DNA of 64,000 nucleotides from Epichloe hybrida (GCA_019022495.1 JAFEKR010000008.1:1860001-1924000); one strand, 5' to 3'. Shown: positions 43,340 through 56,500, counted from the stretch's first letter. Notes: generated by a model not told the origin, from the sequence alone. Program-made: numbers and translations.

Positions 43340-46300
43340 CTACTCGTCGTCGTCGTCACGATCCTCTTCCTTCTTCTTCTTGTCGAGCACCCTGCTCTTG
43401 TTGGCTTGCTCGCGGTCAATGTCTTTGAAGATGAGATCAAAGATTTCGTTGTACCACCCTACGGCGTGGCCGTCGATGCCTTCTTTGATGTTCTGGTGTG
43501 GGTTCCGTGTTAGTCTGTGTTCTCATCCTAGTGGAAGGAGGTGCTTGAAGATGATAATTTTGAGCCATGGTCAACTTACCTCGGGCAGTTCTAGCCAGTC
43601 CGACATGTTGTCCTTGGGGAAAATGACAGTCTTGCAGCCTGCCCGTCGAGCAGCGACCGTCTTTTCACGTAAACCGCCAATGCGCAGTACTTTGCCCGTC
43701 AGAGTGATTTCGCCAGTCATGGCGACCGTTGGATTCACAGGGGCGTCTAGAGCTAGAGATAATAGGGACGTGGTCATGGTGACGCCGGCAGAAGGTCCGT
43801 CCTTGGAGACCGCACCGTCAGGGACGTGGAGATGCATCTTACCCTTGTCGAAGAAGTTGTTATCGGGGAATTCCTTGACCATGAACGCTTTGGCGAAGGA
43901 GTAGGCAATTGTCGTAGACTCCTTCATGACGGATTTGAGATTGCCGGTGATCTCTAAGCCGGGTCTCGAGCTGGCGCGCAGAGGAGCCTGCAAGATTGAC
44001 TCGATATACATGGCTGCGCCGCCCATTTGCGTCCATGCCAAGCCCATCGAGACACCAGGGGGGCTCACATCATAGAGACGATCCGACGTGAAGATTGGCG
44101 GTCCAATGTAATCTACGAGGTTGTCTTTGCCAATCTCGACATCAACCGAATCGGGCACGCGGAGGGCCTTGCGGGGCTTCTCAGCCGTCTCCGCCTCGGT
44201 TGCTTCCGTGGCAGCTCGTCCCTCATCTAACTGGGTGTCTTCATCGGAAGCGGCTTCGGCTTCGGCCTTCTTCTTCTGACTTTCCTCCAAGGCGGCTTTG
44301 CCCTCATCAGTAAGAGCCTCCTCCTCTGGCAACACATCTTCTCCTAGATCCTGTACAATCTTCAATGCAGATTTACGATAGACCTTTTCAATCTGCTTCT
44401 TCAAGTTCCGCACTCCAGACTCGCGGCAGTAAGACTTGATGAGTTCCTCGATCGCTTCGTCGTTGAGGTTCACCTTGGCGTCCTTCAAACCAGCCGCGTC
44501 TTTAGCTGCTGGTGCCAAATATCGGTTTGCAATGGCCCTTTTCTCGTCTGCAACATATCCTGACAGAGTGATCAATTCCATACGGTCCAGAAGTGGTCGC
44601 GGGATGGTATCCGTCATGTTGGCAGTGCAGACAAAGAGAACCTTGGACAGATCAACAGGCACGTCCATGTAATGATCCAAGAATGAGCTGTTCTGTTCGG
44701 GGTCGAGCAATTCCAGGAGTGCCGAAGAAGGGTCCCCTTGGTATCCGCGTCCAATCTTGTCGACTTCGTCTATCAGTACGAGGGGGTTCTCAGTTTGGCA
44801 TTTCTTCAGGGCCTGAATGATACGGCCGGGTAGGGCACCGACATAGGTACGTCGATGACCCTTTATCTCAGCCACGTCCGTCAGACCGCCGACGCTGAAT
44901 CGGTAGTACTCTCTGTTGAGAGCTCGAGCAATAGACTTGCCTATACTGGTCTTTCCCACACCTGGAGGACCAACAAAGCACAAGATCTTGCCTTCCACCG
45001 TACCTCGGAGCTTCCCGACGGCAATAAACTCCAAAATGCGATCTTTGACGTCCTTCAGGCCGTAGTGATCCTCGTCCAAAACCTTCATGGCGTTGGGAAT
45101 GCCGAAATTTTCCGCGCTTCTGCGGCCCCATGGAATCTGGGTCAGCCAGTCGAGATAGTTGCGGGTGACGTTGAACTCTGATGCTGCGGCTTCCAGATGG
45201 GCGAGCTTGTTAAGCTCTTCGTCAAAGACCTTTCGCACAGGCTCAGGCATGGCTAACTTGTTGGCCTTTTCTTTGAACTTTTCCACGAGCTTGTCCTTGC
45301 CGTCGGACTCCAGGCCGAGTTCACGGCGAATACCCTTCATCTGTTCCATAAGCCAATACTCTCGCTGCCTTTTGCTAATCTTGCTCTCCACATCCTTGGT
45401 GATCTTGGACTGAAGTTGAGCGTTCATGAGTTCCTTCTTGAGAACAATGAGGGCTTTTTGCATCCGCTCCTCAACGTTCATACACGACAAGACTTCTTGC
45501 AATTCATTCTGCTCTCCAGAAGAAACTGCGGCGGCGAAATCGGCCAGTTTTCCAGGCTCCGAGGTGACATTTCCCGTAGACTGGCTCATGGAGAATGTCG
45601 AAATTTGATCCCGAAACAGGTTGTTCATAGTTGCCACCTCTTTGAAAACATTGACAATTTCGTTCGTGACTGCTCGGATGACGGGGCTCTTGGGGTCGTA
45701 AGGTTCGTCAGCGAGGTTGTCGACATTGACGAGGCTGACAGGCCATTTCTTCAACCATGATGTAGGCTCATATTTCTCCGCGACTTGATCCGGTTTCTTC
45801 TCCATAGCACCTTCTTCGAAACTGGCCACAACGTCGCCTTTCTTTTCTAGCGGAGGCTCTCCTTCTGATGTTGTTGTTGTTGTTGCTGCTGCTGTCGTTG
45901 TTTGTTGCGGTATGACTTCTGGTATCTCGGGGTCTGGCTTTGAGTCGGTCTTCTCTACCTCAGCCTTGCCTGGGGAAACCAGGCTGGAGAGCTTGATTCG
46001 GCGGTGTGGATACAGGATGGCCGTCAATGCCCCTTCCTGTCCATGGATTGGGAATGCGCTCGTGATCTGGGCAAAAACACCAACATCGTGGACGTCTTCC
46101 ACGTTGCGGATGATATCCTCGTCCTCATTCTCGTTCTTGAACAAAAACGCGCCAACATATGGCTGCCCCCTCTTGATCGATTCCGTGATGGCGGTTGCGA
46201 CATTCGGGTCTTTGATCGTGATGGCCTTGTAGAATCCGGGAAACAGTGGTCTTCGAGCAATAGGAATGGCGAGAACTTGAGGGTACACGTCTGGGACTAC

Positions 46301-46813
46301 CGGCTTCTGCAATGCCTTCTCGGCCGACTTCTTTCCCTTTTTGCCACCTCCATCGCCGCCAGAGGCGTCCCCTCCAGATCCTGAGCCGCCAGCTGCTGAA
46401 CCACCTGCCGTGCCACCGACTTTACCATCCTGGGATTTGCTGCTAGTATCACCTTTTGTTGAGGGGGCCTCGGTCTTGTTCTCTGTTGCTTCCGTCTCCG
46501 ATTCCTTCTTCCCGTTTTGCAAGTTTGCCTTGACCTCTTCTTCCGATAAAGGCTCCGTCATAGTCTCGGGCGAGGAGTCGAAAAAGTCGCCGTTGTTCTT
46601 GTCATCCTTCTTACCTAGTCGCACCGACGTGGAGAAAGCCGCGCCGATCAACCCTGGCCGGATGTGAGGGAAATTGGATTTATAAACATGTCGACTAAAA
46701 CAAGTCGAAGACAGAGCCCATCTTCTCGATGTCGAGGAAGCGTGCGTTCGAGACACATGCGTGGCGGACCGTTCGAGTATAAGTCGCCCGGACAGGCGGG
46801 ATCGAGGAATCAT
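43340..46813 (-). CDS. PIM1: Mitochondrial Lon protease PIM1
   Basis: Two exons, 46813-43580 and 43492-43340, give 1128 residues. The last exon adds NIKEGIDGHAVGWYNEIFDL and an acidic/basic tail. Residues 1-65 are an Arg/Ser-rich mitochondrial presequence. An acidic, then Gly-rich low-complexity segment follows (70-160), and then the LON substrate-binding domain (170-500) with a Thr/Glu-rich insertion. The AAA+ module has Walker A GPPGVGKTS at about 615-623 and Walker B VLIDEVDK. The protease domain has the catalytic Ser in DGPSAGVTM at about residue 1008 and the Lys in REKTVAARR at about 1051, 43 residues apart as in bacterial Lon. It degrades damaged matrix proteins and supports mitochondrial DNA maintenance. 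An acidic insertion (about 855-900) splits the AAA+ and protease domains. Confidence 0.96.
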
Positions 46814-47253
46814 GGTCGGCGACTGTGAGCTCCTTTCCAGCTATCATCAAGCTCGGACGGACGTACGAGACGGCGAAAGTGGCAACGCCGAAAACGAGAG
46901 CCTAAGCGTAATGCGACAGGAATATGATGTATGGAATGGTGAATGGACAAATCGTAGACAGTAAAATCACCTTATCGTCTGTTGGTCGTGCTGGCTGTCG
47001 TAACAGCTTCGTTGCACATTGCCGCTGCGGGCGAGAATGGATGATGCGAAATTGTTTTAGGAATGACGGCCGAGGCGACACCGGCCGAACGACATGACCC
47101 AGAAATCGTGGTTGCTGGGAACTTCGATCGGCAGATCCTCGGCCACCGGCGGGCGGGTCTTGCCCAACGAAAGCTGCATCGCTAGGTCCGCAATGAGGCA
47201 TTCATTCGGGTTATACATAGAACATTTTTGTAGGCATTGGGGAAACACAAATC
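46814..47253. promoter_or_regulatory. Bidirectional promoter region, PIM1 / small coiled-coil gene
   Basis: A 440-bp interval between divergent start codons at 46813 (minus) and 47254 (plus). No open frame of interest is present. Both promoters should lie here, so the two genes may share elements. Confidence 0.5.
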
Positions 47254-47766
47254 ATGGCCTCCACATCTCCGAGCAAAAACAAAGTGACAGAATCCCTATC
47301 GAATTTGACCCTTGACACATCGAAAAGCATCAGCCGGCCGTCAAATCCAAAGTCCAAGACAAAGGTCCTTGACTCATGGGAGGATGACGACGAGTCCTCG
47401 GGATCGGATATCGAGCAGCGCACACCAGCAGTGGCGAGTCCAGTAGTGCCATCTGCACCACCGCCTTCGCCATTCGAAGCCAACTATAAATCTGTAACTG
47501 TCCCCGGCTGGAACGATATAGCCGAAGGGCGAGCCTCGCCCCGCGGAGGAGACGCTTCAAAGAGGCCGGAGAAGACGGACGCCGTTGCTCGTCGTATGAT
47601 CGCAGCCGGTCTTGGGTTAAAAGCTCCCAAACAGACGGAGGAGCAAAGGGCCTTTCAAAAATCTGTTCGAGAACAGGAGAAGAAGAAGCGAGACCAGGCA
47701 AAAGAAGAAGAGCAGAGGAGCCGTGAAGAGTCGGAGAAGGCCAAAGCTGCTGTCTGGGAGGACTAA
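47254..47766 (+). CDS. Small conserved fungal coiled-coil protein
   Basis: A single exon, 170 residues. The N-terminal 70 residues are Ser/Lys-rich with an acidic patch that includes LDSWEDDDESS. The middle holds VTVPGWNDIAEGR. The C-terminal 65 residues form a strongly charged helix with TDAVARRMIAAGLGLKAPKQ, then EEQRAFQKSVREQEKKKRDQ, ending in AAVWED. The repeated WED motif at both ends is notable. The overall pattern of short acidic motifs and a long KE-rich helix resembles fungal proteins of unknown function that I have seen annotated only as hypothetical. No catalytic motif, membrane segment or targeting signal is present. A nuclear or cytosolic location is likely. Confidence 0.72.
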   Translation: MASTSPSKNKVTESLSNLTLDTSKSISRPSNPKSKTKVLDSWEDDDESSGSDIEQRTPAVASPVVPSAPPPSPFEANYKSVTVPGWNDIAEGRASPRGGDASKRPEKTDAVARRMIAAGLGLKAPKQTEEQRAFQKSVREQEKKKRDQAKEEEQRSREESEKAKAAVWED

Positions 47767-48338
47767 GCTGAAAGGGTGGGGTAATTCATGTGTAAATTGT
47801 GAATTGGGCTATAGTATATATGATACACTTTCGATGAATATATATGGCACATGTACATACGTTCTCGCATTGCTCATGATGATGTGATACTGGCCAGGAC
47901 CCAATGTGCTCGACGATGGCACCGAATTACCAAAGAATCAGGTCATTGGCGTTTGGGTCTCGAGTCGCCGGGGTTCGGCCATTCGGGTTGATCTTGGGGA
48001 AGGACTCTTCTAAACCTACTTCTACTTTCCTTCGTCAAGTACTCGAGGCCCCAATTCCCAGTCACGGTTCGACTTGCACGGGTTGATCCTTCACGGCGTT
48101 GACAGTTATCCCCGAGCGAAGAATGCTGATTCAAGTCCCCCGCGTCAGGAAATCACTATTATCAATGGACGCACTGTTCCAATTGTAACATTTGTCCGTT
48201 GCTGAGATTGCCTTCACACCTTTGGCAGCGATCACGGTGATGATACCGCGCTTTGCACCAAGATGAAAGCGTCAAGTACCACGGGCAGGGAGAAAAAGCT
48301 GAATGCAAATACTGAAACACATACAGGCCTCAACGCCA
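47767..48338. other. Convergent 3' intergenic region
   Basis: About 570 bp between the coiled-coil gene (plus) and the RRG7-like gene (minus). An AT-rich stretch at about 47800-47860 (TATATATGATAC and similar) fits a poly(A) region. No gene is seen. Confidence 0.5.
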
Positions 48339-48898
48339 TCAAGTTTTCCGAAGAGGTATCGTCCTGCCATTATGCATCAACACCAGCTCTCCCGCTCCGC
48401 CATGCCGAACAGACACTCCGTACCCATCCAGTCCCAGCTCCTGCGCGCGCTGGTTCCAAAGCATCTGCGACACAAGTCCATCCCGGGAGCAGCACATGCA
48501 CACCATCGGCCATTGACTCCTCCCCAGGGAGTCCCGCACGCCCTTGGTGGCCGGCCATTCACTCACCAGAACACCCAGCACGCCCGCGCCTCTCCAGCCA
48601 ACAGGGGCGCCCACAAAGGCTCCTTCAAGCTCACGAACGTGCCGTGGCCCGACGCGTTGGCTCCCTGCCTTGCACTGTACCAGCGTTCTCATAGAGAGTG
48701 TTGACGACTCAGGAGACGGGAGAGTCCAGGTCCCTACAAGATCGGTTCCATAGTCGGACGAACCTCCGATTCGCTTGAGAAAGAAGCCATATCTGGACAG
48801 AGAGTGAGCCACCTTGTACTCGTAATGAGTGCCGACGTAGACGCTGGAACTTTGACCAAGGCCAGTCCTCTTGGCGTAGGAGACGAATGAGTCGAGAT
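48339..48898 (-). CDS. RRG7-like mitochondrial protein, 5' exon unresolved
   Basis: The main exon reads about 186 codons on the minus strand from an acceptor-like AG at 48899-48900. It begins DLDSFVSYAKRTGLG, then VYVGTHYEYKVAHSL, KRIGGSSDYGTDL and TLVQCKAGSQRVGPRHVREL. It ends ELVLMHNGRTIPL. These motifs, including the GSDYG...QCKAG pattern of a restriction-endonuclease-like fold, match the fungal 'required for respiratory growth protein 7' family (DUF2034), a mitochondrial protein of unclear biochemistry. I could not place a first exon with a start codon and presequence. An in-frame TGA lies 10 codons upstream of DLDSF, and the in-phase donor at about 48999 has no ATG ahead of it. The gene may therefore be complete with an unseen exon, or it may be damaged. 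The symbol is left empty for that reason. Confidence 0.68.
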
Positions 48899-49432
48899 CT
48901 GAGTGGTGAGGTGATCAGGTTGTTTGTCAACTCAGTTTTGCAATCTGACTCTTTGGTCAGAACTCTGACACTGATCAGGCTGCTGGACGATCCTGCATTG
49001 ACCTTACGATGCCTGTCATAGGCGCGTGATAGTCCGACCACTTGCCAGCCTTGTAGTAGACCAAGACCTGTTCCTCGTCAACGAAAGAGGCTCCAGGGTG
49101 CCAGGCTCACAGATGCACGAGTAACTTGCATTTGATATTTCAATGCAGCTATCGGTGCCCGGCAGGAAGGGCAGCCCCACCATCTTTGCCCCGCCAAAGA
49201 TCTACATGGCTCATTCGGCGGCTTACGGAGTTACATACATGCATGTATTACATAAGCTTCCTCAACTTTCTACGACCATCAACCAACCCACCAACTCCTC
49301 TCTCTCAACCATCATAAAATCAAACAGCCACTCGAAACAACCTCCTCAATCACGAACCGACGAACCATTGACGACCGCCGATAGCTCTCATACCACGACA
49401 CCAAACCGCCCACCAAACCGCCCACAGCAGCC
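48899..49432. other. Region between RRG7-like and DIM1, with orphan open segments on the minus strand
   Basis: Should hold the missing 5' part of the RRG7-like gene and the promoter of DIM1. On the minus strand at about 48990-49120 one frame reads ASFVDEEQVLVYYKAGKWSD, and at about 49050-49190 another reads FGGAKMVGLPFLPGTDS. Both look protein-like, but I could not chain them into a model. Confidence 0.4.
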
Positions 49433-50098
49433 ATGGGCACCATTCTCCTCCCCCATCTCGTCACAGCATGGCACGTCGACCAAGCCATCCTCAGCGAAGA
49501 GAACCGCCTCGTCGTAATCCGCTTCGGCGACCCCAACAACAACCCCGACCTAGACATCATGGACGAGGTTCTCTCCAAGGTCGCCCCCTTGGTACAAAAA
49601 TGGGCCGTCATCTACGTGTGCGACATTTCCAAAGTTCCCGACTTCAACCACATGTACGGTATGTACTGAACCACTGGCTGGACCTCTGTTTCCGTATCCT
49701 GGAAATGTACCTCCGATAACCCCCCATACATGCTCGTCGGCTCGCAAGCGCTGCCAGGGAAAAGGGCATCCCTCGTTCGATCCGAGACTAACGTATACCT
49801 CAAACTAGAATTAAATTCCAGCGAAGAACCCTTCGCAGTCATGTTCTTCTTCCGAAACAAACATATAATGTGCGATTTCGGAACCGGTAATAACAACAAG
49901 ATGAATTTCGTGGAAAGAAATCGGCAGGATGTGGTGAATATCCTAGAGGCTGTGTATCGGGGTGCGACAAAAGGAAAGGGTCAAGTCAATAGTCCCAAGG
50001 GTGAGAACCACCCTTTTCCTTTTTCCATATTGCTGGTGTTCCGAAGAAGACGGTTGGGCTAATGATTGACAGATTACTCTACGCGCCATCGATATTGA
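49433..50098 (+). CDS. DIM1: Dim1/Dib1-like U5 snRNP thioredoxin-fold protein
   Basis: Three exons, 49433-49658, 49809-50000 and 50073-50098, give 147 residues. The start MGTILLPHLVTAWHVDQAI and the end SPKDYSTRHRY are diagnostic for the Dim1/Dib1 family, a subunit of the U4/U6.U5 tri-snRNP that must leave for spliceosome activation. The acceptor at 49808 (with an ACTAAC branch) is chosen over the nearer CCAG because only it keeps MYELNSSEEPFAVMFFFRNK in frame. The usual length is 142-143 residues; this protein has short insertions in the RFGDPNNNPD and YELNSSEEP loops. Several normally invariant stretches are changed: the KLNWVLEDKQE-type segment reads KMNFVERNRQD. It could be a rapidly evolving single copy or a paralogue. 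Confidence 0.88.
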
Positions 50099-50562
50099 TT
50101 TCGTCTCTTTTGGTTTTTTTTGTTCCAAAGATGGACAAGACTCCCGGCACGGGCAATACCTTTTGTCTCTATTACGACGTTATGTGCAGAATACTAGTCG
50201 CTTGACGGCTGTTGGGAAATTGATTTCGGCACGCAAGGGTTGGTCTTTTCACTTGGACTTCGAACTCTCTAATTATTGCTAACTGGGAAAAAATTATAAA
50301 TTTCAAACAATGTTGTTTACCTCTTCGCTACAATAACTTACGGAGAAACGCCCGTGCGCCGCCTTGGACTCCTTCCTTTCATTTTGCATCGCGCTTTGGC
50401 TAGGCCTCTCTTTTCTTGAGCGGGCTCTTTGAATCCAATCAACCTGTAGAGCTTTCCCAACGTGATCCAAATCAACATCTCGCAACTCGGCCATCGATAT
50501 TCTTGCTTGTAGTCAATCGAAAACAAATCTCATAAATTCCTTCCTCCTCTTCCCCCTCCCTA
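50099..50562. other. Convergent 3' intergenic region, DIM1 / Tao3
   Basis: About 460 bp between two stop codons, with T-rich and AT-rich stretches (50109-50120, 50288-50310) consistent with poly(A) regions. No gene is seen. Confidence 0.5.
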
Positions 50563-53500
50563 TCAAACGTCCCTAGGGCTCCTTAGATTTGTGTGAAATG
50601 TCTTATTCGGCATTCGGGGCGTCACGTTAGGTAGAGTCGGTTCGCGTAGACTCTCATCGCGGGATCTGCTTGCTGCAGATCTCATCGTGGGCCGAGAGCT
50701 GTGAGTCGGGGACTTCATGCCGACTCTCATTCGTGGTCGTTCATCATCAGCATCGGAAAACCCTCCGGAGATGTATTCCTCATCTGATCCAATCTCTGCC
50801 ATCGTGTGAGGCTGATATGAAGCCGGGGCAGATGGGGAAGTAATGGACCTGGAATGAAGCGCTGGTCTTGGGGACATGCCAGCGGTGAATGCGCCGGGGT
50901 TCATCGTATTGGCCGCCATATCTCGTGGCATGCCCATGGCACGATCTGAAAATCCATTCTGGAAGGCGTTGGTACTAGACGCCTCGTGTAAGATTGGTAG
51001 GATCTGCTCGTCATACAGATCCGTTGCAGAATCGAATGCCTCTGGCGAGAACTCCGTCACTGTACGCGAGGATCGCCCATCATCATCGGTTGTGGGGCTG
51101 GGTGCTTCGTCAAAAAAATCGTCCAGGCTACCCAACTTCGTGACCAGATCTCCACCCAGGCCGTCACCACGTCCGTCGTCAGAGAGCATAGTATCTGCTC
51201 TTTCGCTCCCATCGAAACAACCATACGGAAAGTCGTCATTGTGGAACTCGACTTCCACCGTTGGGGTAGCTTCTATAGATGATCCCTCCGTGCTCTGGCA
51301 CATGTAAAATGCAGCGTGAATGTTGGCTCGTGTTGATTCCGTCTTGCTTGCCGGCACAGGAATGGCCCATCCAGATGCCTCGGGGATGCCAAACAGACTC
51401 TGAGTGCGCTCGTATTCTTTGCGAACTGCTTTCGATGTCGACCGCGTCATGCTCATCCTCAGGTGGTGCTTGTCCATGTGACTACCTGACATGGTCATGA
51501 CGTTGTCCAGAACTTCTAAAGCATCCATGCAAAATTCTGTCTGGAGCAGGCGCAGCAGTGGCGAAATGAGATCGGAGCCATGCCCAGCAAGCTCAGGATT
51601 GCGCATGTCAACTTCTGGAATGGCCACACACAGTATGCGCATAGTCTGTACCTTGACCCACGATAGCGAGTTGGTGAGCAGGCCGATCAGGAAGGTAATC
51701 ATCTTGAACTCATGCTGCGGTAAGAAATGTTCTTTAAGTGCCATGAATAGTTGGTTGAGAAATTCCGAGCTATCCTGTTGCTTGCCTGAGGTGAATTCGT
51801 CGAGGACCAATCCAATCGATTCGAGACCCAATTTGTCAGCTTCGGTGAGAAGTAATCTGGCGGTTTTGAAGGTTTGTTCTGTAGTATTTGCATTCTCCAA
51901 CTCATTCATGAATCGGGGGAAGTTTGCTAGCAGCGCGAAGAATAACCGACTGTCATCTCCCGTCAAAGGGTCCGCAGGCAGTTTGACCAACTTGTCGATC
52001 GTGTCCAAGGTTGGTTGCCAGCACAGAGAAGACCGGAGGCCCTTGTACAGGAGCGGTTGGATCCCGTCAAAATCACCATCCCAGCGATCAGGCTGACCGT
52101 CAGCAATAATTCTCCGAACGTTCGGCGACCTAAAGTCAAGTTTATTGATGAGCTCGCTGAGCATTTCTGTAGCTTCCAGGAATTCACTCTCGTTGATGGA
52201 TTCCAAACATGCACATGTTGTCCAAAAGAGCTGAGGAAATGTGACAAGTTTTTCAGAGTCCAGCTTTGTCAGCAGTGTCTTCAGAGTCGTCAAAATCTCC
52301 ATGGAAAAGGATTGAATCTCGGGATCCTCGTCCGCAACAGTGTTAGATAGCCTAGCTAACATATCGCCAAGCATATACTGGTCAATCGAGGTGAGGACAC
52401 AGCGAAATATCTGGAAGGAACGGCAAGCTAGATGTCTGACTGGACAAGACGTGGCCCAAGTCAGAGACAGCCGTCCCCAGTGCTCCTTGATCATTGGAAA
52501 AGTGACTTGAAAGGTTTTGACAACTTCTGTGGTCAAGAACTCCATGCTAGGAGGGACCTTGTTGTCACGATCTTCAACGTTGCCATTGCTGTCTTCATAT
52601 CCCCAGACCACGGTGCGGTCGTGGCGACGTATCGCATCAACCAAGTCCTCGATGGACTTCTTTGCAACTCCAACAGAAACGTCGTCCATGTGTGATATGA
52701 CGAGTTCGTGAATCATGTGCACTAGCATTTCTCTCGCCTGCTCCTGCACGAGAGGGGTATAGTGATCCCAAAGCACTGTGACCACTTGAAGCAAGAGAGG
52801 GACGTTGTCGGGCGTGAGGTGAACTGGCGAGACCATCAGGTCCACGAGTAAAATGAGTGATAGCTGGCCAAGAGAGAATCCAGCCTGTTTGGTTCCAACA
52901 GGCAAAGCTTCGGCGAGGTCAGCACAGTACGGGAAGTTGTTGACATCGGATGGTGGTGGAATGGACTCTCTTTTCTCATTGGGCACCATCGCTTTGGGGT
53001 TGATTTGCATGAGCAGGAATTCCACGACCTTGATCCCAGGCGTGCTATTCGTGGTAGATAGGAATACTACAATCTGTTTGGCATATTCCACAAAGTTCTG
53101 TTCACGACGCTCCAAACATAATTGCATGATGAAGTCCAATATCAGACGAACATTTCCCGGATGTGGGCCAGTGGCAAGTGCCTGCCAGAGAGCTTGCACC
53201 TCGTTGTGCAAGGCGCCGCCAGATTTAATAGTCAGTTCGAGGAGGTTGGCCAATAGAACATATGACTGAGCCGTAGGGCCACCGTTGGGGTCAAGTTTGA
53301 GCTCGATGGTTTGTATCCATGGTAGAATGACAGCAACCGCATTTCTTTGGGCGACGGGTTGAAGATCTTTGAAATAGTACGTGAATTCAGAAAAGACGTG
53401 GAAAGCAAGCTCGGTATACTGCTTTGAGAGCCGCTTGGATATCTCAAATTGAGCCAGCTTGTACACTGCTTGTGTCTTATCAGATATACTGATGTCGAAA

Positions 53501-56500
53501 TCCTGAATTTTCGAGTTGCGCTGTTGGCGGGTCTCGAGCGAGCGAAGTACCGTGGATGACTTGGACCGTATTTCGCTCTGCTCGTTTCCCAGGGTAAACA
53601 AGCAAAGAGAAAGTAATTTCCAGAATGGGCATGGATAGTTTGGATGTTGCCGCAACACCTCTATAGTGACCGAGAAATAACTCTCCAATACCTTTGGGAC
53701 TTCTGACAAGTAGCAGCGTGCGATACAGTGTTCAAGAAGGTACGGGTACTCTTGATTATGAAACACGAGGTTTTTGAGAGCCCGTTGGCCAATAACATTC
53801 ATCTTGTCGCTTCCAGAGTTGAAGATGGTGTCTAGCCATGCCAGCATTCGGCGGACGTCAAACTGCAAAGTAACTCCACTTTCGGTTGTAATACTAATGG
53901 GGCCAGCACAGAGAGCAGCCATAGCACTCAACGCAGCAGTTCGAAGGTTTCGCTTCTCAATTTCCATCGCTGCTGTGGCGGTCCCCCGCTCACCCAATGA
54001 CTGTTGGTCAATAAGAGATTGCCGCATGGTGTCCTCTCGGGCTCGAATCTGGTTCTGGTTTGGGGAGAAGCCACACCAATCTTCCATCAAGGAGAAAGCC
54101 GATTTGCGGGATTCAAACGTCATCCACCGAGATGGGTCATCCGCTCGGTTTATGCCTTCGAACAATGCCTCCATGAGTCCACAGTAATAGCGGCGCAGCT
54201 TCTGGAATTCCCAGTCCATTTGAACCTCTCCATCCATCAGAAACAGCTTGAGGTCCTTGGCGTACGAGGTCAGGTTGTTCAGGAAGAACTCTGATTTGAA
54301 TACTTGGGGGTCTTTGAGGAAGTGTGACGTTAACTTGAACACATGTGTGATTTCAGTCCGCAATAGATCCATCTTGCGATTGCGACGCGGGCTGCTGTTC
54401 GTTCTTTGGTGAATTCTTGCCCGGGCCTCGTCGTTACATCGAGAAACTTGGCCTTGCAGTTCTTCTAGAAGCGTTCGATAAATGTGTACATTGACAGAGC
54501 CCATCGCAACGACTACCGCATCGCGTACAGAGGCTGATGAAACGGAGAGGAGTGGGATCAGGTACTTGAACAGCGTTCTTGCCGTCACAATCCTGTCGGC
54601 CGACACAGCTTTGGGGGTTTTCCGGCCATGTTGACCATCTGGCGCGGTGGCAGAAGGAAGATTTCCGGGGTCGGCAAGAGTTGTGCAAGCGAATATGAGG
54701 TACAGTTTCCACTGCTCAACCATGACCTCGGGCTGTGCCGCTGGTGAGCGACTTCCCATCCGGCTGTTTGCGTCAGGGTTGTAGTACAACCCCCTCGTTG
54801 GTTCAGACACATACACGATAGGTTTATACATTTGCAATATCCGATTGCAGATGAGATCGCGACAGATGGTAACTGCGAATGGGCATCTATCAAACGCAAT
54901 GCGGATGAGGTTTGGAAAAATCTTGAACCACAAAGTTGCGTCGTAAGAAACATCGCTTGTGCAGAGCTCAACGACTGCACCCTGACTGTTGCCGTTTTGC
55001 AATCCTCGCTGCAACCTGCTGCGCTCAGCAACTGAAAGATGTTCATCGTTGAAGTTCATGACTTGATTCGAGTCATTTTCTAGAATATTGATCAGACGCG
55101 GGGTCTCCTTTTCTTCTGACGCGTCTTTCCCGAGTGCCTTGTCAAAGTCGGTGATGAGGAGCAAGACTGTGACGGCAAAGTACCGTACCCTTCGAGACTG
55201 CGAACACAGGAAGAATAGACCGTGTGCTTCAGCTTGGTCAACTTCAGCCCATATACTCGACAAGTCTAGCTTCAAGGCCCTCTTCTCTGATTCGTTGGCG
55301 TCATGTTGCTCGTTTGCCGCTTCTCGTGACTTGTGTCTGATTTCTTCAATCCAGATCTGGAGTAACTCGACATATAGACGAAGAGTATTCTCAATGTGTC
55401 CATGTCCAAGCATGCCGCCATCAGACATTGTTGAATAGCGGTCATCGAAGTTAAAAATGAATCGAGCGAACCCCATGGTCACTTGTTGTGCGTGAGATTG
55501 TCTGGCTATAGCCTTCAATGAACAGGCGGATGACTCGGCAATATTATATTGAACATGGGCAGTGCCTGTGCATAGCAAGTTGATTAAGAAGTTGAAAGGT
55601 ATGTCGACGGATAAGCATCTCGGAAGGGCTTGGACTGCCACATGTAGAAGTTCGTAAAACGCTTGTTTCTGGTCGGCTGCATTCGGGTGTTCATCACGTC
55701 TTGAGAAGGTAAAATTCTCCGTGATGGGGGTTTTTGGTCCAGGGCTGTTAAACTTTTCATCCAATGCAGCTTGGCCGCCAAAAGTGTTGTCACAGACAAT
55801 CGTGATTTTGCCTAGGATTTTGCAAAATTGAAGATAATACTCGCGTATTCCATCGTTGAGGACATGAGTTAGCACTGGACGTGAAACCAGCTCCTCCTTT
55901 GAGCTGCGGATTGAATTCGACAATGGGCCATCCGTGGGGAAGGCTAGCACAGGAGAAGTCGGCCATCGGTCGCCTGATGGCGGTGTATTATAAAATCTTG
56001 GGAAGGGGGGACGTCCCTGTTCGCCCTTTTCAAGGTCAGACATGATGCACAAGAATGCACGAATTCCAACCACTATCCTATCTGGATCAAGCTGTTCAAC
56101 TCGCAACTCCTTGTCTGTCGTGAAGAGCTCTGCATTTATCAAAGGGAAGATGACGGTTCTAAAACAATACTCTGGGTATTTGAAACCAATGATTCGAATT
56201 ATCTGGATGAGCGGCTCAGCTACCGCAACGTCCGAGGCGACAATGCTTCGCTTTGCACCCGGCAGAACCAGCCTCATCACATCGTCGAGCTTTCGGACAG
56301 AGGTTTGGAAGTTGTCGTTGGTTCGGTATAAATATGTCCAGAGAAGTCTCGAGATGACTTGCAGACAGAGAGGTCTTGTAAGACGATCTTTCAGTTTGGT
56401 TTGCACAGAGAGAACCAGCTGCAGCCATTGGGAGCTGAAGCTATCGGGCGAAGATACACAAAGCAACGTCGCCGTCAAAGGAAAGGCAACGGTCCAGTGG

